NCBI RefSeq assembly: GCF_000582785.1
Contig: NZ_HG931174.1
Span: 896,313-936,332, forward strand
Direction: 5' to 3'
DNA: 40,020 nucleotides
DNA from: Candidatus Blastococcus massiliensis AP3
GTDB taxonomy: Bacteria; Actinomycetota; Actinomycetes; Mycobacteriales; Geodermatophilaceae
In this document: one piece after another, positions 15,378 through 22,750 of the stretch
Layout: each line of letters starts with the position of its first letter
How positions within the stretch are numbered: the first letter of the stretch is position 1
Made by a program: the position numbers and the translations under genes
The notes under the pieces: model-generated
Told to the model about the DNA's origin: nothing
The model's input: only the letters and a program-made list of their open reading frames with translations
Databases searched by the model: none

Positions 15378-16220
15378 TCACATGCGCCGCTTGTCGTCCG
15401 CTGCGCCGTCGACCTCGATCTCCTCCTTGCGGAGGTCGGCCGAGACCCGCTCCTCGTCGGTGACCGTCGTCTTGTCCATGCGCACCCGCTCGACGGGCAC
15501 GGCCTCCTTGTCCACGACCGGGCGCTCGGCGTGGAGGGTCACCTCGTGCTCCTCCTCGCTGATGGCCGGTCCGTCCATCGCGTCACCGACGTTGGCGTCG
15601 GTGATGGGTTCGCGCTCGAGGCGGACCTCCTCGTGCGACACCGGCACGGTCTCGGTCACGTTCTCGGTGACGACGTACTTGCGCAGCCGGGCGCGCCCGG
15701 CCTCCTGACGCTGCGTGCCGACGTTCAGGCGCTCCTCCGAGCGCGTCATCGCGTCGTCGGTGGTGGGGCCGGAGGTGTCCCGGCCGACCGTCCCGTGCCT
15801 GTTCCTGTCCGTGTCCGTCCCGGTGCCGGCCATGCCGGTGCCGGCCATGCCACGGCCCGAGGTGTCCTCGAGGTCCATGCCCTGGTCGGTCATACCGGTG
15901 CCCGTGCCGCCGGTCATGCCGTAGTAGCGGTAGAGCTCCTGCTCCTCCTGGGGGGACAGGTGCCCGTCGGTGTCGATCTTGGGCGCGTCCTTCACCCGGT
16001 CCTTGCTCACCGGTACGCGCACGCCGTCGGCGGTCAGGTCGGCGTCGCGGATCGGGACGAAGGACTCCTTGGTCCCGAACATGCCGGTGCGGACGGTCAC
16101 CCACTCGGGCTGACCCGTCTCGTCGTCGAGGTAGACCTCGGCGGCGGAGCCGATCTTCTGACCCGCCTCGTCGTAGACGTCCTTGCCGATCACGCGGTCG
16201 AGGGTCTCGGTACCGATCAT
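15378..16220 (-). CDS. PRC-barrel and DUF2382 stress-type protein
   Basis: 280 residues. The N-terminal PRC-barrel domain (about 1-75: GKDVYDEAGQKIGSAAEVYL) is followed by a Gly/Thr/Met-rich linker with a short tandem repeat, then a DUF2382 domain with the characteristic lines RKYVVTENVTETVPVSHEEV and REPITDAN. This domain pair is common in desiccation- and radiation-tolerant actinobacteria and in Deinococcus, where it is linked to stress; the molecular role is unknown. The ATG at 16220 has GGGAG upstream. A perfect 7-1-7 palindrome lies 31-45 bp upstream. Confidence 0.85.
   Translation of the reverse strand: MIGTETLDRVIGKDVYDEAGQKIGSAAEVYLDDETGQPEWVTVRTGMFGTKESFVPIRDADLTADGVRVPVSKDRVKDAPKIDTDGHLSPQEEQELYRYYGMTGGTGTGMTDQGMDLEDTSGRGMAGTGMAGTGTDTDRNRHGTVGRDTSGPTTDDAMTRSEERLNVGTQRQEAGRARLRKYVVTENVTETVPVSHEEVRLEREPITDANVGDAMDGPAISEEEHEVTLHAERPVVDKEAVPVERVRMDKTTVTDEERVSADLRKEEIEVDGAADDKRRM
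15821..15850. repeat. Tandem 15-bp repeat (2 copies) in the PRC-barrel gene
   Basis: CGGTGCCGGCCATGC occurs twice back to back (15821-15835 and 15836-15850). It encodes two GMAGT units in the linker between the PRC-barrel and DUF2382 domains. The linker length may vary between strains. Confidence 0.8.
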
Positions 16221-16250
16221 CGTGGAATCGCTCCCGTCTGAGCAGAGTGG

Positions 16251-16265
16251 TTCAGGTCACCTGAA
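16251..16265. promoter_or_regulatory. Perfect palindrome upstream of the PRC-barrel gene
   Basis: TTCAGGT-C-ACCTGAA is a perfect 7-1-7 inverted repeat, 31-45 bp upstream of the ATG at 16220. The position and odd-length symmetry suit an operator for a dimeric regulator. An overlapping GGTCACC/GGTGACC repeat (16255-16274) is also present. Confidence 0.5.
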
Positions 16266-16390
16266 TGGGTGACCGGGTGCGGGCAGGCGAAACGGAAGAG
16301 ATCCGTCCCGGGCTCGTCACTACCGCTAAACTTCCGGTTTTCCGCGGTTGCGACGACGGCGGCCGCAGCTTCGCCAGGGGGTACCCGCAG

Positions 16391-16410
16391 GTCATCCGCC
16401 ACCGGATGAC
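16391..16410. promoter_or_regulatory. Inverted repeat in the PRC/DUF3097 gap
   Basis: GTCATCCG-CCAC-CGGATGAC is a perfect 8-bp inverted repeat with a 4-base spacer, roughly midway between the two divergent genes. It could be an operator or hairpin. Confidence 0.4.
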
Positions 16411-16554
16411 GCGCAATCGGCAGGTGGTTGCAGCGACAAACCAGCCGACCGGCAGGTCACGCTGAGTGATGTCAAGGCGGCCCGGGCGCGTCGGACGGAC
16501 CCGCTCTCGGCGCGTCGCCGCCGAGCCGCGCGCACGGCTGCTCAGCATGGAGGG

Positions 16555-17364
16555 ATGCCGCCCCGCTCGCCGTACGACGACCTCGTCCACCCGCGCACCG
16601 TCAAGAAGCCGGTCCCCACCGTCGAGGCCGAGAAGGACCTCGTCGTCGAGGACCCCAGCTCGGGGTTCGTGGGCGCCGTCGTCCGCTGCGAGAAGGACGT
16701 CGTCCACCTCGAGGACCGCCACGGGCGGGTCCGCGGCTACCCGCTGGGGCCGGGCTTCTGGGTCGAGGGCCGGCCGGTGGTGCTGGTGCGGCCCAGGGCG
16801 GCGGCACCGGCGATGCCCACGCGCAGCGCGTCCGGCTCCACCTACGTGGCGGGCGCGAAGGCCCGCGTCGCCCGCGAGGGCCGGATCTACGTCGAGGGCA
16901 AGCACGACGCCGAGCTGGTCGAGAAGGTGTGGGGTCACGACCTGCGCATCGAGGGCGTCGTCGTCGAGCCGCTGCACGGCGTCGACGACCTGCCGGGCAT
17001 CGTCCGCGAGTTCCGGCCGTCGTCCGGCCGCCGGCTCGGTGTGCTGGTCGACCACCTGGTGCGCGGCTCCAAGGAGTCGCGCATCGCCGAGCAGATCACC
17101 GGGGACCACGCGCTCGTGGTCGGGCACCCGTTCGTCGACATCTGGCAGGCGGTCAAGCCGTCGGTGGTCGGGATCAAGGCCTGGCCGACCGTGCCGAAGG
17201 GCGAGGACTGGAAGACCGGCGTCTGCAAGCGCCTCGGCTGGGAGGACGACACCGGCTACGTGTGGGCGCAGCGCATCCTCGCCCGCGTGCGCACGTGGAC
17301 CGACCTGGAGCCCACCCTGATCGGCCGGGTCGAGGAGCTCATCGACTTCGTCACGACCGACTGA
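16555..17364 (+). CDS. DUF3097 family protein
   Basis: A 269-residue protein of the actinobacterial DUF3097 family, function unknown. An N-terminal beta-rich segment (FVGAVVRCEKDVVHLEDRHG) is followed by a stretch that looks like a TOPRIM fold: RIYVEGKHDAELVEKVWG with an acidic EGKHD, then LGVLVDHLVRGSKE and HPFVDIWQAVKP. TOPRIM domains bind metal in primases, topoisomerases and nucleases, so a nucleic-acid role is possible; that is inference. The ATG at 16555 has GGAGGG immediately before it, closer than usual. Confidence 0.85.
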   Translation: MPPRSPYDDLVHPRTVKKPVPTVEAEKDLVVEDPSSGFVGAVVRCEKDVVHLEDRHGRVRGYPLGPGFWVEGRPVVLVRPRAAAPAMPTRSASGSTYVAGAKARVAREGRIYVEGKHDAELVEKVWGHDLRIEGVVVEPLHGVDDLPGIVREFRPSSGRRLGVLVDHLVRGSKESRIAEQITGDHALVVGHPFVDIWQAVKPSVVGIKAWPTVPKGEDWKTGVCKRLGWEDDTGYVWAQRILARVRTWTDLEPTLIGRVEELIDFVTTD

Positions 17365-17381
17365 GACCCCAGCGAGACCTG

Positions 17382-17402
17382 ACACGGGCACTCTGCCCGT
17401 GT
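17382..17402 (+). other. Hairpin overlapping the GTG start of the next lipoprotein gene
   Basis: ACACGGGCA-CTC-TGCCCGTGT is a perfect 9-bp stem with a 3-nt loop, 18 nt past the DUF3097 stop. Its last two bases are the first two of the lipoprotein GTG at 17401. It can serve as terminator for DUF3097 and, if transcribed through, would hide the start codon. Confidence 0.6.
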
Positions 17403-18861
17403 GACCTCGACGAACAAGCTCCGAGCGGCGCTGCTGGCCGCCGCGATGATCGCGGGACTGGCGGGATGCTCGGACGCGGCCGGCGGTGAGCGGGGGGCGA
17501 ACGAGGGCCCCGAGCGGCCGGCGGCGGGTGGCGACGACGTCGTCGTCGATCCCCTCCCGCTCGAGGCACCGGTGATCCTCGACCCGGTCCCGGACGGGCT
17601 ACGGCTCAGCGGCCTGTCGTACGACCCGCCGGGCACCGACCTCTTCTACAACGAAGCCTCGGGGAAGTACGAGCCGGCCCGCGCCACCCTGTACGGCGAT
17701 CCCGACCTGGCCGACACCCTCGACGGACCAGTCCTGCTGGTGGGTACGAGTACGGGCTCGGCGACCATCGCCGGCCCGGGGTACGAGGCTCCGGGCGAGG
17801 AGGTCGATCTCGGTGGTGGGCGGACGGGGCGGGTGGTTCCCGACACCGACCGGACCTGGGTCGTGATCGAGCACAACGACTACACCGAGTTCGTCGTCGG
17901 GCGAGGGATCGATGAGGACGACCTCGTCGCGGCTGCGCGCGGAGCCGATTTCGAGTCGGCCACCGTGGCGCTCGCGTCGGACGACGTTCCGGCCGGGCTG
18001 GAGCCGCTGGTCGCCGGCAGCCCGCAGGATCAGCCCGGCGCCGGCTCCGGCGAATCCATGTCCCTGCAGGGGAGCGGGAGCTACCTCTCCGTCTCCGTGG
18101 TGCGCGCCGACCCACGCCTCGCGGCGCTGTGGGGGTTCTGGATCGAGGACGCGTCGGGCACAGCGGTACGCGGCCATCCGGGCTCCGCGGGCGACCTCCA
18201 GGGGGCGAACGTCGGCGATCCGGACGCCCGGGGCCGGGTCTGGGCCGAGGACGGCATGGTCCTGTCGGTGATCGTGACCGCGAACGGGGACAGGGACCGG
18301 AACGCGGATCCGGACCAGCTGCTCGACCAGGTGGTCGAGAACCTGCGCGTGGGCACGTGGGAGGAGTTCGAGGCGCTGGACGGAGAGATCCGGACGAGGC
18401 CGCCGACCCGGGAAGAAGCGGGCTGCGGCGAGCAGGGCTGGTTCGTGAGCGGCGTGGAGGGCGACGTGCGGTGGGCGTTCAGCCTCCAGCCCGGGTCGTC
18501 CGGCGGGGACGAGTGGTCCTTCTGCGCCATGGAGGTCTCGTCCGGCGGAAGCGGGGGGACGCTCGTCGCCCCGCCGGTCGGCGAGCTGGTCAGCTCGACG
18601 GGCGGAGCGAGCAGCCGACCGGACGGCAGCGGCGGCGGCGTCGTCGGCGGAGTCGCCCCGCCGGGAACCGCGCGAGTCATGATCACCACGTTCGACGGGC
18701 GCGCGTTCGAGGCAGAGCTGTCCACCGAGGGCCCACGGCTCTGGGAACGGGTCTGGGGCGCGTTCATCCCGCCCGTCGAGCCGCCCCCCGGGAGCCCGCC
18801 GCTCCTCACCGCGACCGCCTACGACGCGGAAGGCGTGGTCGTAGGCACCACGCCCGTGTAG
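17401..18861 (+). CDS. Large secreted lipoprotein of unknown function
   Basis: 486 residues, starting at a GTG that is the only possible start (TGA lies in frame at 17380). The signal peptide MTSTNKLRAALLAAAMIAGLAGC ends in a lipobox LAGC at about residue 23. The mature protein is acidic, with TWVVIEHNDYTEFVVGRGID in the middle. Two cysteines near ARPPTREEAGCGEQGWFVSG and WSFCAMEV may form a disulfide, and a Gly/Ser-rich linker precedes a final beta domain (ARVMITTFDGRAFEAEL). I do not recognise a family. CACTCT lies 6 nt before the GTG, a weak leaderless -10 candidate. Confidence 0.7.
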   Translation: MTSTNKLRAALLAAAMIAGLAGCSDAAGGERGANEGPERPAAGGDDVVVDPLPLEAPVILDPVPDGLRLSGLSYDPPGTDLFYNEASGKYEPARATLYGDPDLADTLDGPVLLVGTSTGSATIAGPGYEAPGEEVDLGGGRTGRVVPDTDRTWVVIEHNDYTEFVVGRGIDEDDLVAAARGADFESATVALASDDVPAGLEPLVAGSPQDQPGAGSGESMSLQGSGSYLSVSVVRADPRLAALWGFWIEDASGTAVRGHPGSAGDLQGANVGDPDARGRVWAEDGMVLSVIVTANGDRDRNADPDQLLDQVVENLRVGTWEEFEALDGEIRTRPPTREEAGCGEQGWFVSGVEGDVRWAFSLQPGSSGGDEWSFCAMEVSSGGSGGTLVAPPVGELVSSTGGASSRPDGSGGGVVGGVAPPGTARVMITTFDGRAFEAELSTEGPRLWERVWGAFIPPVEPPPGSPPLLTATAYDAEGVVVGTTPV

Positions 18862-18892
18862 CGCTCCCGCAGACGGACCCGGTCGGCCGTGC

Positions 18893-19729
18893 TCAGCGGG
18901 GGAGGTAGTTGAAGGTCTCCGGGTCGGGTCCGGTGCGCTCGCCGCGGTCCAGGCCGGTGAGGGTGGCCATGTCGTCGGTGCCGAGCTCGAAGTCGAAGAG
19001 CGCGAAGTTCTCGGCCATCCGCGCGCGCGACATCGACTTCGGGAAGACGACGTCGCCCCGCTGGACGTGCCAGCGGAGCACCACCTGGGCCGGCGTGCGG
19101 CCCAGCCGCTCGGCGATCGCGGTGATGGCGGGGTCGCCGAGGACCTTGCCCTGCGCGATCGGCGACCACGCCTCGGTGACGATCCCGTGCTCGGCGTCGA
19201 AGGCCCGCAGCTCGTCCTGGGCGAGGTAGGGGTGCACCTCGATCTGGTTCACCGCCGGGACGACGTCGGCCTCGTCGAACAGCCGGTTCAGGTGGTGGGC
19301 GTTGAAGTTGGAGACGCCGACGGCCGTGCAGCGACCGCCCGCGTAGATCTCCTCCAGGGCCTTCCAGGTCTCGACGTAGTCGACGTCGATGCCGGGCAGC
19401 GGCCAGTGGATCAGGAACAGGTCGAGGTAGTCGGTGCCGAGGTCGGCCAGCGTCCGGTCGAACGCCCGCAGCGCGTCGTCGCGACGGTGGAAGCCGTTGT
19501 TCAGCTTGCTGGTCACGAAGATCTCGCCCCGGTCGATGCCCGACCGGGCGATCGCCTCGCCCACGCCCTTCTCGTTGCGGTACATCTCCGCGGTGTCGAT
19601 GTGCCGGTACCCGACCTCGAACGCCTGGGTGACGACGTCGGCGGTCTCTTCCGGGGGGACCTGGTAGACGCCGAAGCCCAGCTGGGGGATCTCGACGCCG
19701 TTGTTCAGAGCGATGGTGGGCACGGCCAC
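18893..19729 (-). CDS. Aldo/keto reductase (2,5-diketo-gluconate reductase type)
   Basis: A 278-residue NADPH-dependent (beta/alpha)8 reductase. The catalytic tetrad is complete: D45 and Y50 in RHIDTAEMYRNEKGVG, K75 in VTSKLNNG, H108 in FLIHWPLPG. The C-terminal NADPH-binding segment FPKSMSRARMAENF is present. The substrate cannot be read. The start is a GTG at 19729 with GGAAGGAC upstream. It follows the MFS gene on the same strand by 71 nt, so co-transcription is possible. Confidence 0.9.
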   Translation of the reverse strand: MAVPTIALNNGVEIPQLGFGVYQVPPEETADVVTQAFEVGYRHIDTAEMYRNEKGVGEAIARSGIDRGEIFVTSKLNNGFHRRDDALRAFDRTLADLGTDYLDLFLIHWPLPGIDVDYVETWKALEEIYAGGRCTAVGVSNFNAHHLNRLFDEADVVPAVNQIEVHPYLAQDELRAFDAEHGIVTEAWSPIAQGKVLGDPAITAIAERLGRTPAQVVLRWHVQRGDVVFPKSMSRARMAENFALFDFELGTDDMATLTGLDRGERTGPDPETFNYLPR

Positions 19730-19800
19730 AGAGCAAGTCCTTCCGAAGGTCGGTGAGCGGCCGGCGGCACGGAGAGAGCGCTCGCGCGGTCCGCCCCCGC

Positions 19801-21081
19801 CTACCCGAGCGCGCTCTGCTCAACCGGGGGCGGCGCGTCGACCGGGGCGGTCGCGTCGATCGGGGCCTGCGCGGCCGTCCCGGTGCGCTCCCGCAGCAGC
19901 GGGGCCCCGAGCAGCGCCAGCACCCCGGCGGCGGCGGCGGCCAGGGCCGGCACCGCGAACGCGTCCCCGGCTCCCCAGCGGTCGACGGCGGCGCCGGCCA
20001 GCGCCGAGCCGACGGTCACCCCGAGCGTCAGGCCGGTGATGGTCCAGGCCAGTGACTCGGTCAGCACGCCGCGCCCCACGCGCGACTCGACCAGCGAGGT
20101 GCCCGACACCAGGACGGGCGCGATCGTGAGGCCGGCCAGGAAGCCGCAGACGACGAGGGACGCCAGCGAGCCGACGGTCCACAGCAGCTGGGCGGCCAGC
20201 GCGATGACGACCGCCGTCACCACGAACCGGGCGGCCAGCGTGCCGGGGGGACGCACGAGGCCGTAGACCAGGCCCGCGATCAGGCTGCCGCCCGCGAAGA
20301 CCGCGAGCACCAGACCGGACAGCGCCTTGGCGCCCTCGGCGTCGGCGAACCCGATCACGACGACGTCGATGGCGCCGAACAGCGTGCCCACGGCGAGGTA
20401 GGTGAGCGACACGACCAGCAGGGCCGGGGTGAGCACCGAGCGGCGGCGGCCGGACGGCGAGGTCTCGCGCGGGTGCAGCGGCGGCTCGGTGGCGCGCTGC
20501 ACGGCCAGCGCCAGGCCGCCGGACACCGCCAGCGCGATGCCGGTGAGGAAACCGACGGGTGGGGCGATCAGCGTCGCCAGCAGGGTGACCAGGACCGGCC
20601 CGAGGACGAACACGAGCTCGTCGGCGACCGCCTCGAAGGCGAACGCCGTCTGCCGGCCCTGGGGGTCCAGCGCGGCGGCCCACCGCGCCCGCACCATCGA
20701 GCCGACGTTCGGCGCCGACGCGCCGGTCAGCGCCGCGAGCAGGAACCAGCTCCACCGCGGGGTGCCGACCTGCACCGCGAGCGTGAAGGCGACGCCGGTC
20801 AGCAGCAGCGCGGCCATCGCCACCTGCAGGACCACCCCCTGGCCGCGGCGGTCCATGGCCCGGGCCCACTGCGGCCCGGCCACCGCGAAGCTCAGCGCCA
20901 GCGTCCCGGAGACGGCGCCGGCCAGGCCGTAGCTGCCCGACGCCTCCTCGACGAGGAGGACGGCACCCAGGCCCAGCATCGGCGCGTGCAGCCGGCCGAC
21001 CCAGCCCGCGAGGGCGAACGCCCGCGAGCCGGGGACGGCGAACAGGCGCACGTAGGGATCGAAGATGTTGCGGGACGACAC
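19801..21081 (-). CDS. Major facilitator superfamily transporter
   Basis: A 426-residue membrane protein with about twelve hydrophobic segments. It starts at a GTG (MSSRNIFDPYVRLFAVPGSR). A cytoplasmic loop carries GPQWARAMDRRGQGVVLQ, the MFS motif-A position between helices 2 and 3, and a basic loop (HPRETSPSGRRRS) separates the two halves. The layout resembles the drug-efflux-like MFS proteins widespread in actinobacteria; the substrate is unknown. The GTG at 21081 has AGGAAG 11 nt ahead. It is divergent from moaA. Confidence 0.82.
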   Translation of the reverse strand: MSSRNIFDPYVRLFAVPGSRAFALAGWVGRLHAPMLGLGAVLLVEEASGSYGLAGAVSGTLALSFAVAGPQWARAMDRRGQGVVLQVAMAALLLTGVAFTLAVQVGTPRWSWFLLAALTGASAPNVGSMVRARWAAALDPQGRQTAFAFEAVADELVFVLGPVLVTLLATLIAPPVGFLTGIALAVSGGLALAVQRATEPPLHPRETSPSGRRRSVLTPALLVVSLTYLAVGTLFGAIDVVVIGFADAEGAKALSGLVLAVFAGGSLIAGLVYGLVRPPGTLAARFVVTAVVIALAAQLLWTVGSLASLVVCGFLAGLTIAPVLVSGTSLVESRVGRGVLTESLAWTITGLTLGVTVGSALAGAAVDRWGAGDAFAVPALAAAAAGVLALLGAPLLRERTGTAAQAPIDATAPVDAPPPVEQSALG

Positions 21082-21201
21082 GGGCTCTCGCGCTTCCTGG
21101 CCACGGACGAGTGCGGGTGATTCCTCCGCCGGTCCCTCGGGTGGCGCAGCGACGGTAGCAACGGGCGCGGATTTCCGGCCGCCGCGCACCGTCGGCGCGG
21201 C

Positions 21202-21207
21202 TACATT
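21202..21207 (+). promoter_or_regulatory. Probable leaderless -10 box of moaA
   Basis: TACATT, then CGAGCG, then the ATG at 21214. The 6-nt distance fits leaderless initiation. No clear -35 and no molybdenum-cofactor riboswitch fold were seen in the 132-nt gap. Confidence 0.5.
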
Positions 21208-21213
21208 CGAGCG

Positions 21214-22284
21214 ATGACCGGCCACTCGCTGCCCGACCCCCGGGTCCACCCGGTGCCGGAGAACGGTGTGCCGGGCAGCGGTGTGCCGGGCAGCGGCGGG
21301 CTGGTCGACCGGCACGGACGGGTCGCGACCGACCTCCGCGTCTCGCTCACCGACCGCTGCAACCTGCGCTGCACCTACTGCATGCCGCCCGAGGGGCTCG
21401 ACTGGCTGCCCAAGGTGGAGGTGCTCACCGACGAGGAGATCGTCCGGCTGGTGCGGATCGGCGTCGAGCTCCTCGGCATCGAGGAGGTCCGCTTCACCGG
21501 CGGCGAGCCGCTCCTGCGCCCCGGTCTGGTCGGCATCGTGGCCGGCGCGACGGCGCTGACGCCCCGGCCCGAGGTCAGCCTCACCACCAACGCCATCGGG
21601 CTGGCCCGGGTGGCGCCCGCGCTCGCCGAGGCGGGGCTCGACCGGATCAACGTCAGCCTCGACACCGTCGACCGCGAACGCTTCCGGCAGCTCACCCACC
21701 GCGACCGGTTCGACGACGTCCTCGCCGGGCTGGCCGCCGCCCGGAGCGCCGGTCTCACCCCGGTCAAGGTCAACGCCGTCCTGCTCCGCGGGATGAACGA
21801 GCAGGACGCCGTCCCGCTGCTCGACTTCTGCCTGGAGCACGGATACCAGCTGCGGTTCATCGAGCAGATGCCGCTGGACGCCCACCACGCCTGGACCCGC
21901 GGCGAGATGGTCACCGCCGAGGACATCCTCGAGCGGCTGTCGGCCGCCCACACGCTGACGCCGGACACCGAGGCCCGCGGCTCCGCGCCCGCGGAGCGCT
22001 GGCTGGTCGACGGCGGCCCGGCGACCGTCGGCGTCATCGCCTCGGTGACCCGCTCCTTCTGCGGCAGCTGCGACCGCACCCGGCTGACCGCCGACGGCCA
22101 GATCCGCAACTGCCTGTTCGCCCGCGAGGAGTCCGATCTGCGGACGCCGCTGCGCGAGGGCGCCACCGACCAGGAGATCGCGGACCGCTGGCGCATCGCG
22201 ACCCTGGGCAAGCTGCCGGGTCACGGCATCGACGACCCGTCGTTCCTGCAGCCGGCCCGCCCGATGTCGGCGATCGGCGGATGA
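21214..22284 (+). CDS. moaA: GTP 3',8-cyclase MoaA
   Basis: Radical SAM enzyme that begins molybdenum cofactor synthesis by cyclising GTP. It has 356 residues. The SAM cluster cysteines are C49, C53 and C56 (CNLRCTYC). RFTGGEPLLRP and SLTTNAIGLAR follow. The C-terminal second cluster is FCGSCDRTRLTADG plus RNCLF, and the chain ends in the essential Gly-Gly (SAIGG). The N-terminal extension before residue 30 is variable and carries a GVPGS repeat. moaD follows after one base. Confidence 0.96.
   Translation: MTGHSLPDPRVHPVPENGVPGSGVPGSGGLVDRHGRVATDLRVSLTDRCNLRCTYCMPPEGLDWLPKVEVLTDEEIVRLVRIGVELLGIEEVRFTGGEPLLRPGLVGIVAGATALTPRPEVSLTTNAIGLARVAPALAEAGLDRINVSLDTVDRERFRQLTHRDRFDDVLAGLAAARSAGLTPVKVNAVLLRGMNEQDAVPLLDFCLEHGYQLRFIEQMPLDAHHAWTRGEMVTAEDILERLSAAHTLTPDTEARGSAPAERWLVDGGPATVGVIASVTRSFCGSCDRTRLTADGQIRNCLFAREESDLRTPLREGATDQEIADRWRIATLGKLPGHGIDDPSFLQPARPMSAIGG
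21265..21294. repeat. Tandem 15-bp repeat in the moaA 5' region
   Basis: GGTGTGCCGGGCAGC is repeated exactly (21265-21279, 21280-21294), giving GVPGSGVPGSG in the poorly conserved N-terminal extension. A likely slipped-strand duplication. Confidence 0.8.
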
Positions 22285-22285
22285 G

Positions 22286-22531
22286 ATGAGCACCGTCACC
22301 GTCCGGTACTTCGCCGGGGCCCGGGCGGCGTCCGGCGTCGACACCGAGGCGCGCGAGGCCGCGTCCCTCGACCAGCTCGTCGCGCAGCTCGTCGACGCGC
22401 ACGGGGAGCGGCTGGCCCGGGTGCTGACCGCCTGCTCGTTCCTCGTCGACGGGGCGCAGGCCCGGGACCGCTCGCTGCGGTTGTCACCCGGATCGGTCGT
22501 CGACGTGCTCCCGCCCTTCGCGGGCGGCTGA
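22286..22531 (+). CDS. moaD: Molybdopterin synthase small subunit MoaD
   Basis: An 81-residue ubiquitin-like sulfur carrier. It begins VTVRYFAGARAASGV and ends PPFAGG, whose terminal Gly-Gly is thiocarboxylated before sulfur transfer to cyclic pyranopterin. The partner large subunit, moaE, lies about 2 kb away on the other strand. The ATG at 22286 is one base past the moaA stop. Confidence 0.93.
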   Translation: MSTVTVRYFAGARAASGVDTEAREAASLDQLVAQLVDAHGERLARVLTACSFLVDGAQARDRSLRLSPGSVVDVLPPFAGG

Positions 22532-22552
22532 CCGGCACGGGAGGATGAGCGC

Positions 22553-22750
22553 ATGAGCATCTTCGGCAAGGTCAAGGCCAAGGCGCAGGAGCTGCTGGGC
22601 CGCGCCGAGCAGGTCTACGGCGAGTCCCACGGCGACGCGGCCGCCACCGTGGCCGGCGAGGCCAACGTCATGGAGGCCCAGGCGGAGGAAGAGGAGCTCG
22701 ACCGCGCGGAGAAGCGCGACGACGACGACGGGTTCGCACCCGCGCGCTAG
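22553..22750 (+). CDS. Small CsbD-like acidic protein
   Basis: 65 residues. The first half (FGKVKAKAQELLGRAEQVYG) has the amphipathic helix of CsbD-type stress proteins; the second is highly acidic (EAQAEEEELDRAEKRDDDD). The CsbD relation is tentative. The ATG at 22553 follows GGAGGATGAGCG. Its TAG stop overlaps the TAG of the convergent phosphatase gene within one CTAG (22747-22750). Confidence 0.65.
   Translation: MSIFGKVKAKAQELLGRAEQVYGESHGDAAATVAGEANVMEAQAEEEELDRAEKRDDDDGFAPAR

Larger units (their letters stand above)
16221..16554. other. 334-bp divergent intergenic region
   Basis: Lies between the PRC-barrel gene (minus) and DUF3097 (plus). It holds a perfect 15-bp palindrome next to the PRC gene and an 8-4-8 inverted repeat in its middle (separate entries). 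It also has an A/T-richer patch (about 16321-16345) unlike its surroundings. No RNA gene and no confident promoter hexamers were seen. Confidence 0.6.

Noticed and set aside
16221-16554. Stress sigma factor (GTTT-N14-17-GGGTA) promoter for the PRC-barrel gene
   Set aside because: GTTT and GGGTA-like strings exist but not at usable spacing or orientation.
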